In this document: piece by piece, positions 9,048 through 17,191 of the stretch | Layout: each line of letters starts with the position of its first letter | Numbering within the stretch: position 1 is the stretch's first letter | From: Saccharopolyspora kobensis | GTDB taxonomy: Bacteria; Actinomycetota; Actinomycetes; Mycobacteriales; Pseudonocardiaceae | Direction: 5' to 3' | Assembly: GCF_900108315.1 (NCBI RefSeq) | Contig: NZ_FNVB01000006.1 | Span: forward strand, 206,180-270,179 | Length of the DNA stretch: 64,000 nucleotides | Made by a program: the position numbers and the translations under genes | Notes under the pieces: model-generated | The model's input: the letters and a program-made list of their open reading frames with translations, nothing else | Databases searched by the model: none | Told to the model about the DNA's origin: nothing

Positions 9048-10184
9048 GTGGATATGACCGAACGGGTTGCTGAACTCTCAGCGAAGCTGGCGCAGCAGAA
9101 GGCCTCGATCGAGACCGAAGAAGCCACCAAGAACGCGTTCGTGATGCCGTTCATCGGCCGCGTACTGGGCTACGACGTGTTCAACCCGTCGGAGGTCATC
9201 CCGGAGTTCACCGCCGACGTGGGCACCAAGAAAGGCGAGAAGATCGACTATGCCCTGGTCCACGACGGCCAGGTGCAGATACTGATCGAGGCCAAGAAGG
9301 TCACGGAACCGCTGCGCCTTGAGCACGCCTCGCAGCTCTACCGCTACTTCTCAGTCACCAACGCGCGAGTCGGCGTGCTGACCAACGGTCAGATCTGGGA
9401 GTTCTACACCGATCTGGACGCGCCCAACAAGATGGACGCCAAACCGTTCCTCGTCCTCGACCTGACCGCCGTCGACCGAACTCTGCTTCCGGAGCTGGCG
9501 AAGCTGACCCGGGACTCGTTCGACCTCGATTCGGTGATCAGCGCCGCGGGAGAGCTCAAGTACATCGGTGCCATCAAGCGATCGCTGGCGGGAGAGTTCA
9601 GGGAGCCCTCCGACGAGTGGGTCAGGTTCCTCGCCGGGCGGGTCTACGGTGGCAAGAACATCACCCAGAGGGTTCGCGAGCAGTTCTATCCACTGGTGGA
9701 GAAGGCTGCGCACCAGTTCCTCGCCGAGCAGGTCAACGATCGGCTCAAGACCGCGCTGGGCTCCGAGGTATCCACCGAACCAGCCGCGATCGATCAGGCG
9801 GCCCCTGCAAGGACACCGGCCAAGTCGGCCCCCGTCGGGGAGGCTGAGACAGCACACGGCACTCGCGCCAGCGAGATCACCACGACTGAGGAAGAACTCG
9901 ACGGCTATCGCGTCGTGCGCGCCATCGTTTGCAGCGAAGTCGCCGCAACCCGCGTGGTCGGGCGGGACACTAAGACCTACTTCGGTGTCCTGCTTGACGA
10001 CAACAACCGCAAGCCGATCGCGCGCCTGTGGTTCAACCGAACCCAGCGTTACCTGGGCCTTTTCGACGAGAACAAGGTTGAGACCCGGATGCCCATTGAC
10101 GACGTCGAGGACATCTACGCCCACGCTGATCAGCTCCGCAAGACCGTCGCGGGATATCTCGCCAGGGCTGGCGAGCAGAACTAG
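9048..10184 (+). CDS. HsdR N-terminal-type nuclease-like protein (COG4748 type)
   Basis: A 378-residue protein whose N-terminal 160 residues match the type I restriction subunit R N-terminal domain (HSDR_N_2 type). A PD-(D/E)xK core is visible: Asp67 in KIDYAL and Glu81/Lys83 in LIEAKK, followed by ASQLYRYF and GVLTNGQIWEFY. A variable Ala/Pro-rich linker (about 245-285) joins a C-terminal domain (about 285-378) with PIARLWFNRTQRYLGLF. There is no helicase, methylase or specificity subunit, so it is not a type I system. Relatives are common in mobile elements. The GTG at 9048 is preceded by GAGGGAGA at good spacing; ATG 9054 is the alternative. It is solitary. Confidence 0.8.
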   Translation: MDMTERVAELSAKLAQQKASIETEEATKNAFVMPFIGRVLGYDVFNPSEVIPEFTADVGTKKGEKIDYALVHDGQVQILIEAKKVTEPLRLEHASQLYRYFSVTNARVGVLTNGQIWEFYTDLDAPNKMDAKPFLVLDLTAVDRTLLPELAKLTRDSFDLDSVISAAGELKYIGAIKRSLAGEFREPSDEWVRFLAGRVYGGKNITQRVREQFYPLVEKAAHQFLAEQVNDRLKTALGSEVSTEPAAIDQAAPARTPAKSAPVGEAETAHGTRASEITTTEEELDGYRVVRAIVCSEVAATRVVGRDTKTYFGVLLDDNNRKPIARLWFNRTQRYLGLFDENKVETRMPIDDVEDIYAHADQLRKTVAGYLARAGEQN

Positions 10185-10193
10185 CAATGTAGT

Positions 10194-10214
10194 GGTTCGC
10201 ATCCCGCTTCCGCC
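10194..10214 (+). repeat. Degenerate copy of tRNA-Ser 3' end (att-like)
   Basis: The segment reads GGTTCG-ATCCC-GCTTCCGCC, the same as the tRNA-Ser T-arm and acceptor end at 5015-5038 apart from one substitution and a three-base loss in the C run. It begins ten bases after the stop of the nuclease-like gene and marks a plausible right end of the island. Confidence 0.45.
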
Positions 10215-10351
10215 GTTGGCAGGTCACAACGCCGGTCGCCTTCTCCATCCGGGTGATCGGCGTTTGCCGGGCTGCTTGCGTTTCAGGTGGTCGTAGGCGC
10301 CGACGAGTCGCCGCCCTGGTCTGCTCACAGGCCGGCTTCGCGTCCTGCGGC

Positions 10352-11023
10352 TCAGCGGAGGTCGTCAGCTAGTTCCGGTTCAGCGGCTCCGGTTGCCCTG
10401 ACTCGGGCCAGCAGTTCGCGCGCCAGGTCCGACTCGCCCCGGCGGATCGCCACGTCGGCGCGCAGGACCAGCAGTTCCAGGAGCTGGGTCGCGGTTGGTT
10501 CTTCGTCGGTTCGGTGCCGGGCTCGGTCCAGGACCTTCACCGCCAGGTCCACGCCTTGCTTGGAATCCGCGAACAGCGCGCCCATGTGGATCGCCCGGTC
10601 GAACGTGCCCTTCGGCAGCGGCCAGTGCCGTTGGTTCTCGCTGATCGGCTGGGCGATCTGGATGGTGTTGCCGCCGGGATCGGTCATCAGGAACTGCCGC
10701 ACCCCGTAGCTCATGTCCTTCAGCGCACCCACCCGCGGAACGCCCTGGACGGGCACCGACCCGAATGCCCCCTGCAGCCCTTCGGTGAACGCTGCGTACA
10801 GGTAGTCGACGTCATCGGTCTCGACCACGCAGCCGTGCGCGGAGGTCTCCGGGTCGAACTCCTTGCTCCCGTAGAAGTTCAGCTCGATGCCACCGCGCTT
10901 GACGGTCAGGAACTGGTACGGCGCCGTCTGCCGGAACGTGATCTCGAACCCCAACGCGGTGTAGAAGTCGGCCACCGGATCGATCGACCGGGCCATCAGC
11001 CCGGGAATCGTCCTCTCCGTCAT
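10352..11023 (-). CDS. VOC/glyoxalase superfamily protein with C-terminal helical extension
   Basis: The N-terminal part is a VOC (glyoxalase/bleomycin-resistance) domain: PVADFYTALGFEITFRQ, GGIELNFYG, CVVETDDVDYLYAAF and RQFLMTDPGGNTIQI. About 80 residues follow that are helical and Glu/Arg-rich, with a tetratricopeptide-like look (LLELLVLRADVAIRRGESDLARELL). Function is not assignable beyond a metal-dependent or binding VOC fold. The frame is open to 11059; the ATG at 11023 gives the usual VOC N-terminus (MTERTIPGLMARS), but no good ribosome binding site helps to decide. Confidence 0.75.
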   Translation of the reverse strand: MTERTIPGLMARSIDPVADFYTALGFEITFRQTAPYQFLTVKRGGIELNFYGSKEFDPETSAHGCVVETDDVDYLYAAFTEGLQGAFGSVPVQGVPRVGALKDMSYGVRQFLMTDPGGNTIQIAQPISENQRHWPLPKGTFDRAIHMGALFADSKQGVDLAVKVLDRARHRTDEEPTATQLLELLVLRADVAIRRGESDLARELLARVRATGAAEPELADDLR

Positions 11024-11146
11024 GCCCTCGACGGTAGGGATCGGCGCCGTCGCGCGCACATGACAGTGAAAACCCGACTTCCGCAGGCTTCCGCTGTCCA
11101 GTGCTACCTGGGGTATGGACAGGGCCCGGCCGGGGTTCGTTCGGTG

Positions 11147-11938
11147 TCAGGGCTTTTCGGTGAGGAAGGTCAGGACTGCTTCCAGGAACTCCTGCTGGGC
11201 TTCGACGTTGGCCATGTGGACCGTCGGGAGGATCGTGAGCCGGGCGCCGGGGATCGTTTCCGCGAGTTCCTTGCCGTGGGCGGCCGAGGTGACCGTGTCG
11301 TGCTCGCCCGCGATGACCAGGGTCGGGTTGTTGATCAGCGTCGCGGTGCGGCGCAGGTCGTAGTCGCGCACCGCTGCCCAGCTGCCCGCCACTCCTTCGC
11401 GCTTCGTGGCGAGCAGGGTGCGGCGGAAGGGCTCGACGACCTCGTCCCGCAGCAGGTGGGCCGGGAACCAGTTGTTCAGGAACGTCTCCGCGGTGGCCTG
11501 CATGTCGGGGGCGGCCAGGAGGTCGGCGATCGGCTGGTCCCACTGGTTCGCCGGGCCGAGGTTCGCGGCCGTGTTGGAGAGCACCAGGCGGTCGACGCGC
11601 TCCGGGACGTGGATTCCCAGCCACTGCGCGACGATTCCGCCCAGGGACAGGCCCAGCACGTGCACCCGCTGCAGGCCGAGGGCGTCCAGCAGCTCCACGA
11701 CGTCGCGGCCCAGGCGGTCCAGGGAGTAGGGGCCGCTCGGGACGTCGGAGGCGCCGTGGCCGCGGGCGTCGTAGCGCAGGACCCGGAAGTGCTCGGTCAG
11801 AGCCGGCACCTGGCCGTCCCACATGTGGAGGTCGGTGGCGATGGAGTTCGAGAGCAGCAGCACCGGCTTGTCCTGGTCGCCGTCGAAGCGGTAGGCGATG
11901 CGGACGCCGTCGCCGGTGGTGATGGTCCGGGATTCCAT
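11147..11938 (-). CDS. Alpha/beta hydrolase, 3-oxoadipate enol-lactonase-like
   Basis: A 263-residue alpha/beta hydrolase: oxyanion-region VLLLSNSIATDLHMWD, YDARGHGASD, nucleophile elbow GLSLGG, acid region VIAGEHDTVT and the final His in LPTVHMANVE. The pattern, particularly NSIATDLHMWD and the AANLG segment, is that of PcaD-type enol-lactonases of the beta-ketoadipate pathway. No other pca genes are nearby, so the substrate is uncertain. It is transcribed divergently from a LysR gene about 100 bases away, which probably controls it. Confidence 0.82.
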   Translation of the reverse strand: MESRTITTGDGVRIAYRFDGDQDKPVLLLSNSIATDLHMWDGQVPALTEHFRVLRYDARGHGASDVPSGPYSLDRLGRDVVELLDALGLQRVHVLGLSLGGIVAQWLGIHVPERVDRLVLSNTAANLGPANQWDQPIADLLAAPDMQATAETFLNNWFPAHLLRDEVVEPFRRTLLATKREGVAGSWAAVRDYDLRRTATLINNPTLVIAGEHDTVTSAAHGKELAETIPGARLTILPTVHMANVEAQQEFLEAVLTFLTEKP

Positions 11939-12039
11939 GTCAGCTCCAGTGGTTCTCGGCGGTGTTGAGCTCAGCCTATGAACGCCCTCCGCGGATAGCT
12001 ATTACAAAGATCGGACCCTCCCTGTAGGTTATCTGGACA
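11939..12039. promoter_or_regulatory. Divergent promoter region, hydrolase/LysR
   Basis: The 101-base gap between divergent start codons must hold both promoters. It contains the palindrome ATAGCTAT (11995-12002), noticeably AT-rich for this DNA, which could be part of a LysR binding site. Confidence 0.4.
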
Positions 12040-12975
12040 ATGTTCACGCTCCACGAGTTGCAGTGCTTCAACGCCGTCGTGCTCGACGGCGGGTTCCAGG
12101 CCGCCGCCGAGCGGCTGCACCGCTCGCACCCCTCGGTGTTCGCGGCCGTCGCCAAGCTGGAACGCCAGCTGGGCCTGGAACTGCTGGATCGCTCCGGCTA
12201 CCGGGTGCGGCTCACCGAGGCGGGGCGCGCCTTCCACCGCAAGGTGCGCTTCCTGCTGCACGAGGCCGAGGAGCTCCAGACCTACGCCGAGCAGCTGGCG
12301 ATGGGCGAGGAAGCCGAACTGCGCGTGGTGCTCGGCGACCTGTGCCCGCTGCCGCCGGTGCTGGAACTGCTCAGCCGCTTCTTCGCGCAGCACCCGCAGA
12401 CGCGGCTGCACCTGCAGTTCGAGACGATCACCGGCCCGTGGGAGCGGCTGTTGGAGGACGAGGCCGACCTCATCGTGCACCGGGTTCCCAAGAGCGACGT
12501 GCGGATGGAGTGGATCGACCTCGGCCGCGTCGCGCTGGTGCCCGTCGTGGCGCCCGGGTTCCTGCCCTTCCCGCCGGACACCGACATCACGCCGCAGCGG
12601 ATGCAGGCCTTCACCCAGTGCATCGTCCGCGATTCGGCGCGGAACCCGTTCGAGCAAGGGCACTTCCTGATCGAGGGCGCGCCCCGGAGCTCGGTGCCGG
12701 ACCACCTCATGAAGAAGGAACTGGTCCTGCACGGCATGGCGTGGGGGCACCTGCCCCGGTTCCTGATCGAGGAGGAGCTGCGCGACGGGCGCCTGCTCTC
12801 CATCGCCGGTCGGCACTTCCCCGGCGTCGTCGAAGAACTCTCCGCGGCTCGCCGGCGCGACCGGCCGCACGGGCCGGTCGCCGCCCAGCTGTGGGACTTC
12901 CTGGCGGGCAACGCGCCGATCCTGCGGCCCGCGCTGGGCCGGGTAGCGCGGATGAAGAGATCACCCGCGGGCTAG
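12040..12975 (+). CDS. LysR family transcriptional regulator
   Basis: A 311-residue LTTR. The N-terminal HTH is clear: LHELQCFNAVVLDGGFQAAA, then ERLHRSHPSVFAAVAKLE and LLDRSGYRVRLTEAG. The co-inducer domain extends from about residue 90. Divergent orientation from the enol-lactonase-like hydrolase suggests local control of that gene plus autoregulation. Confidence 0.9.
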   Translation: MFTLHELQCFNAVVLDGGFQAAAERLHRSHPSVFAAVAKLERQLGLELLDRSGYRVRLTEAGRAFHRKVRFLLHEAEELQTYAEQLAMGEEAELRVVLGDLCPLPPVLELLSRFFAQHPQTRLHLQFETITGPWERLLEDEADLIVHRVPKSDVRMEWIDLGRVALVPVVAPGFLPFPPDTDITPQRMQAFTQCIVRDSARNPFEQGHFLIEGAPRSSVPDHLMKKELVLHGMAWGHLPRFLIEEELRDGRLLSIAGRHFPGVVEELSAARRRDRPHGPVAAQLWDFLAGNAPILRPALGRVARMKRSPAG

Positions 12976-13022
12976 GAGTCGCTCGCAGCGCCCGGTGGGG
13001 CGAACGGGGTTAGCGTGGCTGC

Positions 13023-13871
13023 ATGACCTGCGCCCGACGGCTCGCTTCGGCGGTGGTGTTCGTGCTGGCAGCGACGGCGTGCGGCACCACCGCGCCGCCT
13101 GCTCCGGCACCCGCGCCCAGCCCGCCCGCGCCGAGCCCGACGGAGGCACCGAGCCCGTCGCCCGCGGAACCGGTCGAGCAGGCGCCGGCCGGTTTCGTGC
13201 GGCTGCGGGACGTCGATCCCTCGATCATCGAGGAGATCCGCTACGCGACGTCGCACAACTTCACCGGCGATCCGGTGCCCGGCTACGACGAGCCGATGTG
13301 CGTCGTGACGCGGCCGCTCGCCGAGGCGCTCCACGCGGCGCAGCAACGGCTCGCGCCGCAGGGCTACACGCTCAAGGTCTACGACTGCTACCGACCGCGA
13401 CGCGCCGACACCCGCTTCGTCGAGTGGGCCGAGGACGTCGACGACCAGCGCATGAAGGCCGAGTTCTACCCGGGGCTGGACAAGTCGCGGCTGTTCGCCG
13501 ACGGCTACATCGCCGAGCGGTCCGGGCACAGCCGCGGCAGCTCGGTCGACCTGACGCTGGTGCGACTGCCCGCGAACCCCCAGCGCCCCTACGTGCCCGG
13601 TGAGCCGCTGACCTCGTGCTCCGCCGAGCAGCGTTTCCCGGACAACAGCATCGACATGGCCACCGGCTACGACTGCTTCGACAGCCTGTCGCACACCGAC
13701 GACCCGCGGGTGACCGGTGAGGCGAGAGCCAACCGGGACCTGCTGCGCGACGTGCTCACCTCGGTCGGCCTGCAGAACTACCGGTACGAGTGGTGGCACT
13801 TCAACCTGCCCCGCGAACCGTTCCCGGACCAGTACTTCGACTTCCCGGTGAACAGCGCGGCCTTCCGCTAG
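13023..13871 (+). CDS. VanX-type D-Ala-D-Ala dipeptidase lipoprotein
   Basis: A 282-residue exported protein. A lipoprotein signal ends at Cys20 (AATAC), followed by a Pro/Ala/Ser linker to about 55. The rest is a peptidase M15D (VanX) domain: YDCYRPRRA, the zinc ligands in SGHSRGSSVD (His169, Asp176) and EWWHF (catalytic Glu256, ligand His259). VanX enzymes cleave D-Ala-D-Ala dipeptide. As a lipid-anchored form without vanHA beside it, this one more likely works in cell-wall turnover than in glycopeptide resistance. It converges with the DUF899 gene, and the stop codons overlap. Confidence 0.9.
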   Translation: MTCARRLASAVVFVLAATACGTTAPPAPAPAPSPPAPSPTEAPSPSPAEPVEQAPAGFVRLRDVDPSIIEEIRYATSHNFTGDPVPGYDEPMCVVTRPLAEALHAAQQRLAPQGYTLKVYDCYRPRRADTRFVEWAEDVDDQRMKAEFYPGLDKSRLFADGYIAERSGHSRGSSVDLTLVRLPANPQRPYVPGEPLTSCSAEQRFPDNSIDMATGYDCFDSLSHTDDPRVTGEARANRDLLRDVLTSVGLQNYRYEWWHFNLPREPFPDQYFDFPVNSAAFR

Positions 13872-14548
13872 TAGTCGAGCGACGGGTACCAGTCGCCGCG
13901 ACCTCGGGGAGTCAGGTCGAGGATGTGCCAGACCGGGGCCAGGAGGTCAATGCCGCGCTCGTCGATCTCCTCGGACATGCGGGGGTGCACCGAGTAGACG
14001 TGGCGCACCGCGCCGTCGTCGTCGCGGGTGAACACCGACACCGTCGAATCCTGGTTGCCCTGTTCGTCCTCGCTGGCCAGGTCGCGCTTGAAAGCGCTCT
14101 TCGCCGCGCTGAGGAGGCGCAGTCCCGTCCAGCCCCGGTTGCGGGCGTGCTCGCGCAGCGCGGGCAGATCGGCCGCCGCGACGATCGCGAAGTCGACGTT
14201 CCGCCCGATGTGGCGGGCGATTCCGCTGAACCCGTCGATCCACATCGTGCACATCGGGCACGGCTCGGCCTGCTCCTTGCCGTACATGAAGTGGTAGACG
14301 ACCAGATCCCGATCGGGCCCGGTGAACAGCTCGCTCAACCGCACCTCGCGCACCGGTTCGTCACCGGCGTTCAGGTCCGCGGGGCCTTCCTCGAACACGT
14401 AGTCGTCGACGACGGGCCCCAGCGGTAGCCGACGGCGCTGATCGGCCACCCGTTCGCGGTGGCGCATCAGCTCGATCTCGGCCTGGCGCAGCTCCTCCCG
14501 AGCGCGGACGTACTCGGGCGTCTCCGCGGCGAGATTGGTCTGGCGCAT
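13868..14548 (-). CDS. DUF899 thioredoxin-fold protein
   Basis: A 226-residue member of the DUF899/AhpC-like group. Features are an N-terminal helix rich in Arg/Glu (AREELRQAEIELMRHRE), then LPLGPVVDDYVFEEG, VVYHFMYG and CPMCTMWIDGF, a CxxC in the position where thioredoxin-fold proteins carry redox Cys, then VFTRDDDGAVRHVYSVH. Substrate and partner are unknown; a redox role is inferred from the fold and the CxxC. It overlaps the convergent VanX-like gene by four bases. Confidence 0.85.
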   Translation of the reverse strand: MRQTNLAAETPEYVRAREELRQAEIELMRHRERVADQRRRLPLGPVVDDYVFEEGPADLNAGDEPVREVRLSELFTGPDRDLVVYHFMYGKEQAEPCPMCTMWIDGFSGIARHIGRNVDFAIVAAADLPALREHARNRGWTGLRLLSAAKSAFKRDLASEDEQGNQDSTVSVFTRDDDGAVRHVYSVHPRMSEEIDERGIDLLAPVWHILDLTPRGRGDWYPSLDY

Positions 14549-14627
14549 CGCCGGCTCCCCTCAACACAGCTGCTGCCTCGGTTCCCATCGTCAGCTCGCG
14601 CACCGGGGATCGCCACGTGAACGGGCC

Positions 14628-15110
14628 TCACACCGCCGCGTCGGCGCGGGCCTGGCGCCAGCGCGGGCTGTCGACGTAGTGATTGTCGTAGCGCTGGGAG
14701 GATTCCGAGATCTCCTTCGGGTCCGCCACGCCGCGAGCTACCCGATCGAGTAGCCGGTAGTAGTCGAAGCGGTCCATGCCGGGCGTGAAGACCACCAGCA
14801 CGTCGGCGTCGGAGCCCTCTGCCGGACCGAAGGCGTGCGCCACGGTCGGCGGCACGGCGAGGAAGTCGCCCGGCTCCAGGGTGTGCAGGTCGTCGTCGAC
14901 CAGGACCTGCAGCGCGCCGCCGAGGACGAAGAAGAACTCGGTGGCGCGAGTGTGGAAGTGCGCCGGAGTGCCGAAGACGCCCGCGCTCAGGGTGGCGCGG
15001 TTGGCGGTGAAGCGGTTCTCGGTGGTGTCCGAGTCGGCCAGCAGCGTGATCAGGCTGCCGGGGGCGTCGGCGAGGACCTCGGCGTCGGCGGCGCGGATCG
15101 GGGTGGGCAT
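14628..15110 (-). CDS. Cupin-domain (quercetinase-like) protein
   Basis: A 160-residue single-cupin protein. Metal-binding motif 1 is visible as PAHFHTRATEFFFVLGG, and motif 2 as GDFLAVPPTVAHAF. The ATG at 15110 is preceded by GGAGGA; the long open frame beyond it toward 15962 is a shadow of the LysR gene. Bicupin and monocupin quercetinase-like proteins use such sites for dioxygenation; the substrate here is unknown. It is divergent from a LysR gene, with a perfect inverted repeat in the gap. Confidence 0.82.
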   Translation of the reverse strand: MPTPIRAADAEVLADAPGSLITLLADSDTTENRFTANRATLSAGVFGTPAHFHTRATEFFFVLGGALQVLVDDDLHTLEPGDFLAVPPTVAHAFGPAEGSDADVLVVFTPGMDRFDYYRLLDRVARGVADPKEISESSQRYDNHYVDSPRWRQARADAAV

Positions 15111-15190
15111 CGTTCCTCCAGGGTGCTCCGAGTTGCTGATGCCACTCTTTCCCGGCTGACCTGGGCGAACAACGCCGAAGTGCGAATCGG

Positions 15191-15212
15191 TCGATAAGCT
15201 GCGGGTTATCGA
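15191..15212. promoter_or_regulatory. Probable LysR operator
   Basis: Perfect inverted repeat TCGATAA-N8-TTATCGA just upstream of the LysR start and within the cupin/LysR divergent gap. The arm sequence and spacing fit the LTTR rule of an interrupted dyad. It should mediate autoregulation and control of the cupin gene. Confidence 0.65.
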
Positions 15213-15224
15213 TGGGAGGTCGGG

Positions 15225-16115
15225 TTGGAGCGCAGGGACATCGAGATCTTCCTGGCCCTCGCCGAGGAGCTGCACTTCGGCCGGGCGGCGGAACGGCTGC
15301 GCGTGTCGCAGGCGCGGGTCAGCCAGTCGATCAAGGCGATGGAGCGCCGGATCGGGGCGCCGCTGTTCGACCGCACCAGCCGGCGGGTCGCGCTCACCCC
15401 GATCGGCAGGCGGCTGGAGGCCGACGTCCGGCCCGCGTACGAGCAGCTGCTGGCGGGCATCGAGCGCGCGATCGCAGCGGGCCGCGGCGAGGAGGGCACC
15501 CTGCGGATCGCCTTCGAGGCACCGGCGATGGCGCACCTGATCTCCGGCGTGCTCAACGACTTCCGCTCCCGGCACCCGGGCTGCGAGGTGGACGTCCGCG
15601 AGGCCCCGTTCGACGATCCGCTCGCCACGCTGCGCTCCGGCGAGGCCGACCTGGCCGTCGTGCTGCTGCCGGTCACCGAGCCCGACGTCACGACCGGGCC
15701 GGTCGTGCACACCGAGCCCATGGTGCTCGCCGTCGCCTCCGGACATCCTTTCGCGCGCAGGGAATTCGTCACCTTGGAAGACCTCGGCCGGGACACCGTC
15801 CTGCGGGCCGCGCACCCGCCGCCCGCGTACTGGCGGGATCCGCCGGAGCCGTGGACGACGCCCGCGGGCGCACCGATCACCCGCGGCCGCACGTGCCGCA
15901 CCTTCCAGGAACTCCTGCTGCTGATCGGCGCGAGCGAGGGCATCTGCCCGCTGGCCGCGCACGCGGCGGAGTACTTCGCGCGACCGGGCATCGCCTTCGT
16001 GCCGTTCCGGGACGCCCCGCAGGCTCAGTGGGGCCTGCTGTGGCGCAGCGCGGAGGAGACCGCGCTGGTCAAGGCGTTCGCGGCGACAGCTGGTGCAGGG
16101 CTTCCGCCGCGGTGA
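15225..16115 (+). CDS. LysR family transcriptional regulator
   Basis: A 296-residue LTTR: IEIFLALAEELHFGRAAE, RVSQARVSQSIKAMERR and LFDRTSRRVALTPIG form the HTH, and the effector domain starts near LRIAFEAP. TTG at 15225 is the likely start, with GGGAGGT upstream. It is divergent from the cupin gene, with the TCGATAA dyad between them. Its last 47 bases overlap the convergent isochorismatase-like gene. Confidence 0.9.
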   Translation: MERRDIEIFLALAEELHFGRAAERLRVSQARVSQSIKAMERRIGAPLFDRTSRRVALTPIGRRLEADVRPAYEQLLAGIERAIAAGRGEEGTLRIAFEAPAMAHLISGVLNDFRSRHPGCEVDVREAPFDDPLATLRSGEADLAVVLLPVTEPDVTTGPVVHTEPMVLAVASGHPFARREFVTLEDLGRDTVLRAAHPPPAYWRDPPEPWTTPAGAPITRGRTCRTFQELLLLIGASEGICPLAAHAAEYFARPGIAFVPFRDAPQAQWGLLWRSAEETALVKAFAATAGAGLPPR

Positions 16116-16674
16116 TGCAGCCCGCCGTGGTCAGCTCCAGGTTGGCCAGGGAGGCATCGTGGGTCGGCTGGTCGGCCGCCGTCGTGCAGTCGCTGATGAC
16201 CTGGACGTGGAAGCCGAGGTCGGTGGCGTGGCGGGCCGTCTGCTCGACCGTCAGGTTCGTCGCCACCCCGGTGATGAGCACCGAGTCGACGTCGCGGGCG
16301 CGGAGCCAGGCGGCGAGGTCGTTGCCCGCGAGGCCGGAGAGCTTCTGGTTGTCCACCACGTGATCCGGCTGGTCCGCCATCCCGGCGATCAGCGCCGAGC
16401 CCGGCGCGTCCGGCCGGAACGCCTCCTGCGCCTCGCCGACTGCCCGCATGAATCCGGTGTTGCGCACCAGCCCGCCCTCGCCGTCGGGGATCGTGAAGCG
16501 GGTGAACACCAGCGTCGCGCCCGCATCCGCTGCGGCCGCGTGGAATCGCGTCGCGCGGGGCACGACTCCGCTGCGCGCCACCGGTTCGCCGAGCATCCCG
16601 CCGAAGAAGCCCTCGGGCTCGATCACGTTGACCTGCCAGTGAAGTGCCAGCACGGCACACCTGCGTTCACCCAT
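16069..16674 (-). CDS. Isochorismatase-like protein lacking the catalytic Asp and Cys
   Basis: A 201-residue protein with the cysteine-hydrolase fold. The family normally uses an Asp-Lys-Cys triad. Here the first motif reads LALHWQ, with His12 where the Asp should be. Lys111 (NQKLSG) is present. The nucleophile motif reads GVATNLTVEQTA, with Thr142 in place of Cys. It is therefore unlikely to hydrolyse in the usual way; binding or an altered chemistry is possible. The C-terminus overlaps the convergent LysR gene by 47 bases, which is compatible with a real, compact arrangement. Confidence 0.85.
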   Translation of the reverse strand: MGERRCAVLALHWQVNVIEPEGFFGGMLGEPVARSGVVPRATRFHAAAADAGATLVFTRFTIPDGEGGLVRNTGFMRAVGEAQEAFRPDAPGSALIAGMADQPDHVVDNQKLSGLAGNDLAAWLRARDVDSVLITGVATNLTVEQTARHATDLGFHVQVISDCTTAADQPTHDASLANLELTTAGCITAAEALHQLSPRTP

Positions 16675-16733
16675 CAGGCGATTCTGCCCCGGCCCGCGCC
16701 CGGCTGTCGGGGATATCGGTCAGACTCCCCGGC

Positions 16734-17093
16734 ATGGCTTCGCAGACGCACCACGCGCTCGACTACGTCGAAATCCCCGTCACCGACTTCGCCGCCGCGA
16801 AAGCGTTCTACGGCAACGCCTTCGGCTGGACCTTCAACGACTACGGGCCCGGCCCCTCCTACGTGGGAATCCAGGGCGACGGTGGCGAGGTCGGCGGCTT
16901 CCGGCTGACCGACGAGGTCACCGCGGGCGGGCCGCTGGTGCTGCTGTACTCGGCCGATCTGGACGCCAGCGCGCAGGCGGTTCGCGACGCGGGCGGGACG
17001 GTCACGCAGGGGCCGTACGAGTTCCCCGGCGGACGCCGCTTCCACTTCCACGACCCGGCGGGCAACGAGCTCGGCGTCTGGTCCGCGCGGTGA
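16734..17093 (+). CDS. VOC family protein
   Basis: A 119-residue single-domain glyoxalase/bleomycin-resistance fold protein: LDYVEIPVTDFAAAKAFYG, FGWTFNDYGPG and RRFHFHDPAGNELGVWS at the end. Length and motifs are those of the small CFP30B-like VOC proteins. The ATG at 16734 gives the family's normal N-terminus. It lies alone, divergent from the isochorismatase-like gene. Substrate unknown. Confidence 0.85.
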   Translation: MASQTHHALDYVEIPVTDFAAAKAFYGNAFGWTFNDYGPGPSYVGIQGDGGEVGGFRLTDEVTAGGPLVLLYSADLDASAQAVRDAGGTVTQGPYEFPGGRRFHFHDPAGNELGVWSAR

Positions 17094-17191
17094 CGGGCTG
17101 AACGGCCGGTGAGCAGATCCCGACAAAGGGCGTGATCTTCGTGAAGTTCTGACATCCTCCGGGACCTGGTCGGTTCAGGAAGGGGATGATC

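Noticed and set aside
13023..13871. VanX-like gene as part of a vancomycin resistance operon
   Set aside because: No vanH, vanA-type ligase or vanRS adjacent; lipid-anchored form suggests wall turnover.
14628..15962. Long minus-strand frame that includes the cupin gene
   Set aside because: Only the part from the ATG at 15110 has cupin motifs and a ribosome binding site; the remainder is antisense to the LysR gene.
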